Shown one piece after another: positions 1-5,678 of a DNA stretch of 5,954 bases. Position numbers and translations under genes: made by a program. The notes below the pieces were generated by a model. That model saw only the letters and a program-made list of their open reading frames with translations, searched no databases and was not told the origin of the DNA. The stretch covers positions 1 to 5,954 of the forward strand of contig JADHLS010000370.1 in assembly GCA_016780605.1 (NCBI GenBank), read 5' to 3'. The first letter of the stretch is position 1, and every line of letters begins with the position of its first letter. This stretch comes from Reyranella sp. (lineage in GTDB: Bacteria > Pseudomonadota > Alphaproteobacteria > Reyranellales > Reyranellaceae).

Positions 1-8
1 CTCATGAG

Positions 9-30
9 GCCGGCTGGAAGCCGGCGGTCC
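9..30. repeat. REP-like palindromic element beside the racemase-family gene
   Basis: A perfect inverted repeat, GCCGGCT-GGA-AGCCGGC (9-25), forms a 7-bp GC stem with a 3-base loop and is followed by GGTCC. It lies 18 bases past the stop codon of the minus-strand gene. The short GC-rich palindrome built around 'ctggaag', the flanking ggtcc and the extragenic position resemble repeated extragenic palindromes that occur in many copies in some GC-rich genomes. Only one copy is visible, so repetitiveness is inferred from resemblance. In transcripts of the minus-strand gene it would fold into a hairpin that could protect the 3' end. No T-run follows, so it is not a standard intrinsic terminator. 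Confidence 0.5.
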
Positions 31-42
31 GGAAAGCATGAA

Positions 43-1161
43 TTAACCCTTCATCCTCTGTCCGCCGATCTTGCAGTCCTTCAGGATTTCCGGCCGGAAG
101 GCGAGCCCGTGTCCCGGTCGCTCGGGCGGTGTCATGGTGCCGTCCTTCGACGGCAGCACGGGTTCGATCCAGAGATCGTCGTTCCAGTCCATGTATTCGA
201 GGTAATTGGCGTTGGGGATCGAGGCCAGCAGATGGACCATGGTCTCGTGGAAGAGATGGGGCGCGATCCTGATGCCCCACGGTTCGGCGGCGGCCGCGAT
301 CTTGCGCAGCTCGGTGTAGCCGCCGCGCATCGGATCGGGCTGCAGGATGGGCACGCACGGCGTCTCGAAGAACGGCCTGAGGTCGTTGCGCGTGAAATGG
401 CTTTCGCCGCCGACGATGCGCGTCTTGAGCGCTGCGGCGATGCGGCGGTAGCCCGCGAAGTCTTCGGCCACCACCGGCTCCTCCAGCCAGTAGGGGTCGA
501 ACTCGTCGATGCGATGGCCGGCCTGGATCGCGGTGTCGGCATCCCATCCCATGTTGACGTCGATCATGATCTCGATGCCGCCGCCCATCGCCTCGCGCAT
601 CGCCTTCACGTTCTGCACATCCTCGCGCCACGGCCGGATGTGCGCGACCTGCATCTTGATGGCCTTGAGGCCTTGCGCGGTGAATTCCCTGGCGCGCGCG
701 ATCATGCCGTCGCGGCCGAGACCTCTGAACACGCCCGACCCATAGGCAGGGACCTCGGCGCGGGCGGCGCCCCACAGACGGAACAACGGCAGGCCGGCGC
801 GTTTGCCCAAGATGTCCCATAGCGCCATGTCGACGGCGCTCTGGGCGAATATCGTGACGCCCATGCGGCCGAGCCAGAAGTTGCTCTTGTAGAGGACCTG
901 CCAGATCGCCTCGATCTCGGTGGCGTCGCGGCCGATCACGTGCGGTGCGATCAGCTCCTTCATGCAGGCGTCGATGGTGTGCAGTCCGCCGCGCAAGGGC
1001 ATCACGTAGCTCATGCCGATCAGGCCGCCCTGGGTCTCGATCTCGAGCAGGTAGATGTCGCGCAAGGGTGCTGAGAGGATGCCGGCGGCCGGCGGCTTGC
1101 CGCGCCAGGGTACCTGCAGGAGGGTTGAACGCAGCTCGACGATGGTCGTGGGCGTGGTCAT
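43..1161 (-). CDS. Mandelate racemase/muconate lactonizing enzyme family protein (enolase superfamily), probable sugar-acid dehydratase or epimerase
   Basis: 372 residues, full length for the family. Residues 1-130 form the capping domain; the remainder is the (beta/alpha)7beta barrel with its catalytic residues at strand ends. Likely Mg2+ ligands are D201 (in IDVNMGWD), E227 or E228 (in YWLEEP) and E253 (in VGGES). D276 (in QPDPMRGG) and H302 (in APHLF) form the His-Asp general-base dyad typical of the mandelate racemase subgroup, and E322 (in LEYMDW) fits the conserved glutamate after it. The usual Lys-x-Lys on the second strand reads K169-M-Q171, so the second lysine is glutamine. Family enzymes abstract a proton next to a carboxylate; many dehydrate acid sugars. 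The exact substrate cannot be read from sequence. The ATG at 1161 has a good Shine-Dalgarno (GGGAG, about 8 bases upstream). The gene is divergent from cimA and presumably cytoplasmic. Confidence 0.93.
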   Translation of the reverse strand: MTTPTTIVELRSTLLQVPWRGKPPAAGILSAPLRDIYLLEIETQGGLIGMSYVMPLRGGLHTIDACMKELIAPHVIGRDATEIEAIWQVLYKSNFWLGRMGVTIFAQSAVDMALWDILGKRAGLPLFRLWGAARAEVPAYGSGVFRGLGRDGMIARAREFTAQGLKAIKMQVAHIRPWREDVQNVKAMREAMGGGIEIMIDVNMGWDADTAIQAGHRIDEFDPYWLEEPVVAEDFAGYRRIAAALKTRIVGGESHFTRNDLRPFFETPCVPILQPDPMRGGYTELRKIAAAAEPWGIRIAPHLFHETMVHLLASIPNANYLEYMDWNDDLWIEPVLPSKDGTMTPPERPGHGLAFRPEILKDCKIGGQRMKG

Positions 1162-1170
1162 CAGGCGTAT

Positions 1171-1175
1171 CTCCC
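1171..1175 (-). promoter_or_regulatory. Ribosome binding site of the racemase-family gene
   Basis: On the minus strand the sequence before the ATG reads GCGGGAGATACGCCTG. GGGAG is a good Shine-Dalgarno core at normal spacing and supports the start at 1161 over any internal ATG. Confidence 0.6.
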
Positions 1176-1188
1176 GCTGCTTTGGCTC

Positions 1189-1196
1189 ACTATGAT
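1189..1196. promoter_or_regulatory. Possible shared -10 region between divergent genes
   Basis: The 44-bp gap between the divergent starts contains ACTATGAT. On the plus strand TATGAT (1191-1196) matches the sigma70 -10 consensus at five of six bases and would place transcription start at or just before the cimA ATG at 1206. On the minus strand the same bases read ATCATAGT, a weaker -10-like sequence for the racemase-family gene. I see no good -35 hexamer on either strand, so this is tentative. Confidence 0.3.
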
Positions 1197-1205
1197 GCGG
1201 CCGTC

Positions 1206-2810
1206 ATGACTTCGTCCAACCGCCTCTATCTCTTCGACACCACCCTGCGAGACGGCGCGCAGACGCAGGGCGTCGACTTCACCGTCGCCGACAAGGCCGC
1301 CATTGCGAGCGAGCTCGATCTCCTGGGCATCGACTACATCGAGGGCGGCTGGCCGGGAGCCAATCCGACCGATGATCGCTTCTTCGCCGATCCGCCGCAG
1401 TTCCAGAACGCCAAGTTCGTGGCCTTCGGCATGACGCGTCGAGCGGGACGCAGTGCCGCCAACGATCCGGGGCTCGCCGCCATCCTGCAGACCAAGGCGC
1501 GCAATGTCTGCATGGTCGGCAAGACCTGGGACTTCCATGTCGACGTGGCGCTCGAGGTCGATCGCAAGGAATACCTCGAGATGATCGCGGACTCGCTCGC
1601 CTATGCGAAGGGCCGCATGGAAGAGGTGATGTTCGACGCCGAGCATTTCTTCGACGGCTACAAGGCCAATCCCGACTACGCGATGGCTTGTCTGTCTGCC
1701 GCCGAGAAGGCCGGCGCGCGTTGGCTGGTGCTGTGCGACACCAACGGCGGGACCCTGCCGCACGAGGTCGAGCACATCGTCGGTGAGGTGGTGAAGAAGA
1801 TCCCGGGCGACCGGCTCGGCATCCACACCCACAACGACACCGAGAACGCCGTCGCCAACACATTAGCCGCGGTGCGCGCCGGCGTGCGCCAGGTCCAGGG
1901 CACCATCAACGGGCTGGGCGAGCGCTGCGGCAATGCCAACATGATCGCCTTGATCCCGAACCTCGTGCTGAAGATGGGTTTCGAGACCGGGCTGAAACCG
2001 GGGGCGCTGCAGCGGCTGACCCATCTCTCGCGTCTGCTCGATGATCGGCTGAACGTCGTGCCCAATCGAAGTGCGGCCTACGTCGGCACGCGCGCTTTCG
2101 CTCATAAAGGCGGGCTGCATGTTTCGGCAGTCGAGAAGGACCCGCGCACCTACGAGCACGTCGATCCCGAATCGGTCGGCAACCAGCGCATCATCGTCGT
2201 CAGCGACCAGGCCGGCCGCTCCAACATCATGGCGCGCTTTCGCCAGATCGGCCTCGAGGTCGATCCCAAGGATCCGGGCGTCGCGCGGCTGCTGGAGATC
2301 GTCAAGGAGCGCGAAGCCGAAGGCTACGCCTATGACGGCGCCGACGCCTCGTTCGAGCTGCTGGCGCGCCACGAGCTGCACACGGTGCCCGACTACTTCG
2401 CTCTGCAGAGTTTCCGCGTGCTGGCCGAGCGCCGGGTCAATGCCCGCGGCCAGCTGATCGCCCTTTCCGAGGCGACGGTGAAGCTCGATGTCGGCGGCAG
2501 GCGGGCCATGGAAGTTGGCGAGGGCAACGGCCCGGTGAATGCCCTCGATGCTGCGCTGCGAAAGGCGCTGCTGCCGGTCTATCCCGAGCTGCAGGACATG
2601 CGCCTGGTCGACTTCAAGGTGCGCATCCTCGATGCGGCGGGCGGAACCGCCGCCACGACCCGGGTCATGATCGAAAGTGCCGATTCCCAAAGGCGTTGGT
2701 CGACCATCGGCGTGTCGCCCAACATCGTCGATGCCTCCTACAACGCCCTGTACGACGCCATCACCTACAAGTTGTTCAGGGACGGCGCCAAGCCGGCGGA
2801 ACGGCCTTAG
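1206..2810 (+). CDS. cimA: (R)-citramalate synthase
   Basis: 534 residues. The enzyme condenses pyruvate with acetyl-CoA to (R)-citramalate, giving 2-ketobutyrate for isoleucine without threonine deaminase. Residues 5-280 form the HMGL-type TIM barrel with DTTLRDGAQT (11-20; R15 and D16 in the active site), GIHTHND (205-211; H207 and H209 as divalent-metal ligands) and GLGERCGNAN (236-245). AHKGGLHVSA (299-308) lies in the linker region that supplies a catalytic histidine. Residues about 390-525 form the C-terminal LeuA-type regulatory/dimer domain, where isoleucine feedback is expected by family analogy. Length and the VDFTVADK and EGGWPGANPTD segments fit the bacterial citramalate synthase family rather than 2-isopropylmalate or homocitrate synthase. 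The frame stays open upstream to about 945, but that stretch is antisense to the neighbouring gene; homology begins at the ATG at 1206, which has no clear Shine-Dalgarno. One rare TTA leucine codon (residue 220) stands out in otherwise GC-rich usage. Confidence 0.95.
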   Translation: MTSSNRLYLFDTTLRDGAQTQGVDFTVADKAAIASELDLLGIDYIEGGWPGANPTDDRFFADPPQFQNAKFVAFGMTRRAGRSAANDPGLAAILQTKARNVCMVGKTWDFHVDVALEVDRKEYLEMIADSLAYAKGRMEEVMFDAEHFFDGYKANPDYAMACLSAAEKAGARWLVLCDTNGGTLPHEVEHIVGEVVKKIPGDRLGIHTHNDTENAVANTLAAVRAGVRQVQGTINGLGERCGNANMIALIPNLVLKMGFETGLKPGALQRLTHLSRLLDDRLNVVPNRSAAYVGTRAFAHKGGLHVSAVEKDPRTYEHVDPESVGNQRIIVVSDQAGRSNIMARFRQIGLEVDPKDPGVARLLEIVKEREAEGYAYDGADASFELLARHELHTVPDYFALQSFRVLAERRVNARGQLIALSEATVKLDVGGRRAMEVGEGNGPVNALDAALRKALLPVYPELQDMRLVDFKVRILDAAGGTAATTRVMIESADSQRRWSTIGVSPNIVDASYNALYDAITYKLFRDGAKPAERP

Positions 2811-2830
2811 CAGCCATGTCGCGTGGTTAG

Positions 2831-2861
2831 TTGACGGTCCGGGCCGCGCGGACGACCATAT
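2831..2861 (+). promoter_or_regulatory. Possible promoter overlapping the putative emrA start
   Basis: TTGACG (2831-2836) matches the -35 consensus at five of six bases and coincides with the TTG that opens the longest emrA frame. A-T-rich ACCATATATG (2855-2864) follows, with the candidate -10 hexamers ACCATA at 18-bp and CCATAT at 19-bp spacing. If this is a real promoter, emrAB can be transcribed independently of cimA and the true start is probably GTG 2867 or GTG 2912. The -10 match is poor, so confidence is low. Confidence 0.25.
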
Positions 2862-3973
2862 ATGGTGTGGACGGCGAGATTCCGATTGCGACGACACGGC
2901 CTGCGATTGCGGTGGCGGCAACGCGTCGCCAGAGAGTGGCCGGACGCCTGCTGTGGCGGTTGGTCATGTGGTCGCTGCCGCTGGTTGCCATCGCCGTCGC
3001 TCTCGTCATCTGGCTGAGTGGCGGTCGCTTCGTCGGCACCGACAACGCCTACGTGAAAGGTGACCGGGTTTATATCGCCACCGAGCTCAGCGGCCCCATC
3101 GTCGAGGTCGCCGTGCGCGAGAACCAGAGCGTGTCGCGTGGCCAGCTGCTGTTCCGGCTCGACGACCAGCCCTACCGCACGGCGCTCGCCAGGATCGATG
3201 CGGAGATCGAGGTCCAGCGCGCCGAGATCCGTGGCCTGCGCGCGCAATGGCGCACCAAGCGCGAGGACATCAAGGCGGCGCAAAGCCAGCAGACCTACGC
3301 CCAGCAGGAGTTCGATCGCCAGTCCGACCTCGCCGACAAGAAGATCGCCTCGCAGCAGAAGCTGCAGGAGACCCGCATGGCCCTCGAGGTGGCGCGCCAG
3401 CGCATCGCCTCACTGGAGGAGGACCTGCAGCGCATCGAGGCGGCGCTGGCCGGCGATCCCAAGATCCGGGTCGACGATCATCCCAAGGTGAAGCAGATGC
3501 TGGCGCAGCGCGATGAGGCGCTGCACAACCTGCGCCGCACCGCCATCGAGGCGCCGCTCGACGGCATCGTCTCCAAGGTGCTGGTGCCGGGCAGCTATGC
3601 CGTGATGGGCGTGCCGTCGATCGCCGTGGTTGCCGACCGCGATTTGTGGATCGAGGCCAACTTCAAGGAAACCGAGCTGACGCGCGTGCGCGTCGGCCAG
3701 CCGGTCACCATCAGCGTCGATACCTATCCCGACATGCAGTGCACCGGAAAGGTCACCTCGCTCGCGCAGTCGACCGGCGCGGAATTCGCCGTGCTGCCGC
3801 CGCAGAACGCCACCGGCAACTGGGTCAAGGTGGTGCAGCGCATCCCTGTCCGCACCTCCGTGATCTGCAAGGAGGGCGATCCGCCGCTGCGCGTCGGCAT
3901 GAGCGTGACCATCGAGATCGACACCGGGCATCATCGCACCTTCGGCGAGCTGCTGAGGAGCTTCGGCCTGTGA
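2831..3973 (+). CDS. emrA: EmrA-type membrane-fusion protein (HlyD family) of a drug efflux pump
   Basis: Periplasmic adaptor linking an inner-membrane MFS pump to an outer-membrane channel. From the TTG start it has 380 residues: a basic cytoplasmic tail, one membrane anchor (about 44-63, VMWSLPLVAIAVALVIWL), the family signature GTDNAYVKGD (69-78), a biotinyl-lipoyl-like half (88-112), a long alpha-helical hairpin (about 114-236), the second lipoyl half (RRTAIEAPLDGIVS, 235-248) and a beta-barrel with WIEANFKETEL (273-283) and LPPQNATGNWVKVVQRIPV (322-340), all typical of EmrA. R163, L167 and S174 match the RxxxLxxxxxxS motif used for docking to TolC. The stop is followed 25 bp later by emrB, so the two are surely one unit. 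The start is uncertain: TTG 2831, GTG 2867 and GTG 2912 are all possible, and none has a Shine-Dalgarno. The longest frame is given; the first 12 to 27 residues may not be translated. Confidence 0.93.
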   Translation: MTVRAARTTIYGVDGEIPIATTRPAIAVAATRRQRVAGRLLWRLVMWSLPLVAIAVALVIWLSGGRFVGTDNAYVKGDRVYIATELSGPIVEVAVRENQSVSRGQLLFRLDDQPYRTALARIDAEIEVQRAEIRGLRAQWRTKREDIKAAQSQQTYAQQEFDRQSDLADKKIASQQKLQETRMALEVARQRIASLEEDLQRIEAALAGDPKIRVDDHPKVKQMLAQRDEALHNLRRTAIEAPLDGIVSKVLVPGSYAVMGVPSIAVVADRDLWIEANFKETELTRVRVGQPVTISVDTYPDMQCTGKVTSLAQSTGAEFAVLPPQNATGNWVKVVQRIPVRTSVICKEGDPPLRVGMSVTIEIDTGHHRTFGELLRSFGL

Positions 3974-3998
3974 TCTCGGTCACAGTCCTGACGTCCTG

Positions 3999-5591
3999 AT
4001 GGATCGCGCCGCGCTGCGCCACCGGCGCCTGCTCACCGTCGTGGTCATGATGGCCACGATCATGCAGGCGCTCGACGGCACGATCGCCAACGTGGCGCTG
4101 CCCAACATCCAGGGATCGCTGTCGGCGACCCAGGAGCAGGTCGCCTGGGTGATCACGTCGTTCATCGTGTCGGCGGCCATCGCCACGCCGCTCGCCGGCT
4201 TCTGCGCCGTGCGCTTCGGCGTGCGGCGCATCCTGGTGAGCTCGGTGATCGGCTTCACCATCGCCTCGATGCTGTGCGGCGCCGCCCAGACGCTGCCGCA
4301 GCTGGTGGCCTTCCGCACCATGCAGGGCGTCTGCGGCGCCGCGCTGGTGCCGCTCAGCCAGACGCTGATGATGGAGGCCTATCCGCGCGAGGAGCAGGGT
4401 AAGGCGATGGCGATGTGGGGCGTCGGCACGATGCTCGGCCCGATCAGCGGACCCACGCTGGGCGGCTGGCTGACCGACGAATACAGCTGGCGCTGGGTGT
4501 TCTACATCAACCTGCCGGTCGGCATCCTGTGCGCCGTCGGGCTGATGATCCTGATCAAGAACAAGGCCAGCGACACGCCGCGGCCGTTCGACCTGCTGGG
4601 CTTCACGCTGCTGTCGATCGCCATCGGCACGTTCCAACTCATGCTCGACCGCGGCGAGCAGATCGACTGGTTCGGCTCCCGCGAGATCGTGATCGAAGCG
4701 GTGGTGGCGGGCGTCGCCGCCCTCATGTTCGTGCTCCACATGCTGTCGAGCGACCAGCCGTTCCTGCCGCGCGACATGTTCCGTGACCGCAATTTGATGC
4801 TGGGCATCATCTTCACGGCCATCACCGGCCTCTTGATGATCGTGACGGCGACCTTGATGCCGCCGTTCCTGCAGCAGCTGAAGGGCTATCCGGTGTTCAC
4901 CACGGGTATCGTCATGGCGCCGCGCGGCATCGGCACCATGATCTCGATGTTCGTGGTGTCGCGCCTGATCGGCAAGATGGACGCGCGATGGCTGATCGCG
5001 ATCGGGCTCAGCCTGTGCGGTCTCTCGCTTTACGACATGACGCAGTTCTCGATCGACGTCAGCGAAGGTCAGGTGGTCTGGAACGGCTTCCTGCAGGGTG
5101 TCGGCCTCGGCCTCGTGTTCCCGCCGCTCACGACGCTTGCCTTCGCCACCATTCCGGCGCGCATCCGCACCGAAGGGGCAGCGATCAATGCCCTTATGCG
5201 CAATCTCGGCGCTTCGGTCGGCGTGGCCGTGCTGGTCGCCATGCTCGATCGCAACACCCAGATCAACCGCTCCGGGCTCGCCGAGTATCTGACGCCGTTC
5301 AACCCCTTGTGGCGCTTCGGCACCACGCCGATCGAGAACGGCGTGCCGATCGACCGCGCCAGGATCATCTCCCACATGACGCCGTTCGGCAGCGGCTTCC
5401 CGTACGGGGCGGTGCCGACCGACGATCCCGCGAAGCTGCTCGGGATGTGGAGCGAGGAACTCAACCGCCAGGCGGCGATGATCTCCTACCTCAACGATTT
5501 CCGTGTGCTGGCGGTGGCGGCGGTGATCTTCATCCCGCTGTTGTTCCTAATGCGCCGCCAGGCGCAGTATGCCCGGCCGACACGCCGCTGA
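3999..5591 (+). CDS. emrB: EmrB/QacA-type multidrug MFS transporter, DHA2 family (14 TMS)
   Basis: 530 residues, usual size for the family. It is an inner-membrane drug:H+ antiporter that passes substrate to EmrA. Fourteen hydrophobic segments can be traced at roughly 11-31, 48-66, 77-97, 101-123, 136-156, 166-186, 196-214, 230-250, 265-287, 299-321, 329-347, 358-380, 398-416 and 500-518. The DHA2 signature LDGTIANVALPNI (25-37) lies in helix 1, with D26 the conserved membrane acid. The antiporter motif C equivalent GPISGPTLGGWL (147-158) is in helix 5, followed by SWRWVFYINLPVG (163-175). A long hydrophilic loop (about 417-499) before the last helix fits EmrB proteins. The ATG at 3999 follows emrA by 25 bp without a Shine-Dalgarno, and the N-terminus from MDRAALRHRR fits the family. 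Substrates cannot be predicted; hydrophobic drugs, uncouplers or fatty acids are typical. No regulator gene is adjacent in the window. Confidence 0.95.
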   Translation: MDRAALRHRRLLTVVVMMATIMQALDGTIANVALPNIQGSLSATQEQVAWVITSFIVSAAIATPLAGFCAVRFGVRRILVSSVIGFTIASMLCGAAQTLPQLVAFRTMQGVCGAALVPLSQTLMMEAYPREEQGKAMAMWGVGTMLGPISGPTLGGWLTDEYSWRWVFYINLPVGILCAVGLMILIKNKASDTPRPFDLLGFTLLSIAIGTFQLMLDRGEQIDWFGSREIVIEAVVAGVAALMFVLHMLSSDQPFLPRDMFRDRNLMLGIIFTAITGLLMIVTATLMPPFLQQLKGYPVFTTGIVMAPRGIGTMISMFVVSRLIGKMDARWLIAIGLSLCGLSLYDMTQFSIDVSEGQVVWNGFLQGVGLGLVFPPLTTLAFATIPARIRTEGAAINALMRNLGASVGVAVLVAMLDRNTQINRSGLAEYLTPFNPLWRFGTTPIENGVPIDRARIISHMTPFGSGFPYGAVPTDDPAKLLGMWSEELNRQAAMISYLNDFRVLAVAAVIFIPLLFLMRRQAQYARPTRR

Positions 5592-5603
5592 CCGTTGGGC
5601 TCC

Positions 5604-5633
5604 TTGACGGGCGTGAGGTACGCCCATCATAAT
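5604..5633 (+). promoter_or_regulatory. Sigma70-type promoter of the xylF-like gene
   Basis: TTGACG (5604-5609) and CATAAT (5628-5633) each match the sigma70 consensus at five of six bases and are separated by 18 bp. Transcription would begin near 5640, leaving a leader of about 40 bases before the ATG at 5679. It starts only 12 bases after the emrB stop, so the sugar-binding gene has its own promoter rather than depending on emrAB. This is the best promoter candidate in the window. Confidence 0.65.
5609..5625. promoter_or_regulatory. Inverted repeat in the promoter spacer, candidate operator
   Basis: GGGCGT-GAGGT-ACGCCC is a perfect 6-bp inverted repeat with a 5-base centre. It overlaps the last base of the -35 hexamer and fills the space up to two bases before the -10. 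A dimeric regulator bound here would block RNA polymerase, so repression of the sugar-uptake gene is a natural reading. As RNA it could also form a short hairpin after emrB, but what follows is ATCATAATTTG rather than a T-run, so a terminator is less likely. Confidence 0.4.
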
Positions 5634-5639
5634 TTGATG

Positions 5640-5658
5640 TGGCCTCGTTAGAGGGCCA
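5640..5658 (+). other. 5' leader stem-loop of the xylF-like mRNA
   Basis: TGGCCTC (5640-5646) pairs with GAGGGCCA (5651-5658) around a GTTA loop, with one bulged G. The hairpin begins at about the predicted transcription start. A stem at the extreme 5' end is a known way of shielding mRNA from decay. That role is inferred from position only. Confidence 0.35.
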
Positions 5659-5668
5659 GACATCCTTC

Positions 5669-5675
5669 GGGAGGA
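5669..5675 (+). promoter_or_regulatory. Ribosome binding site of the xylF-like gene
   Basis: GGGAGGA lies four bases (AAAC, counted from the GGAGG core) before the ATG at 5679. It is the strongest Shine-Dalgarno in the window and fixes this start. Confidence 0.75.
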
Positions 5676-5678
5676 AAC

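Noticed and set aside
1..8. CTCATGAG palindrome at the window edge
   Set aside because: An 8-base palindrome is too short to mean much, and its left context is outside the window.
2..822. 272-residue open frames on both strands over the racemase-family gene
   Set aside because: Both are Arg/Ala-rich or His-rich shadows with no recognisable domain. The minus-strand frame 43-1161 holds all the catalytic motifs.
945..1205. Upstream in-frame extension of cimA by 87 codons
   Set aside because: It is antisense to the racemase-family gene, is Arg/Ala-rich without homology, and citramalate synthase similarity begins only after the ATG at 1206.
1863..1865. Rare TTA leucine codon in cimA as a regulatory codon
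   Set aside because: TTA-based control through a rare tRNA is an actinobacterial theme, and a single TTA in an alphaproteobacterium-like gene is more simply chance.
1863..2921. 352-residue minus-strand frame opposite cimA
   Set aside because: Composition typical of an antisense shadow, and cimA motifs cover the same bases on the plus strand.
3825..5375. Long open frame on the minus strand opposite emrA and emrB
   Set aside because: Its translation is a low-complexity mix rich in His, Arg, Asp and Ala, as expected from the antisense of GC-rich membrane-protein codons. The plus strand here encodes clear EmrA/EmrB homology.
5609..5633. Inverted repeat after emrB as an intrinsic terminator
   Set aside because: The stem is only 6 bp and no T-run follows. 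Its exact placement between good -35 and -10 hexamers fits an operator better.
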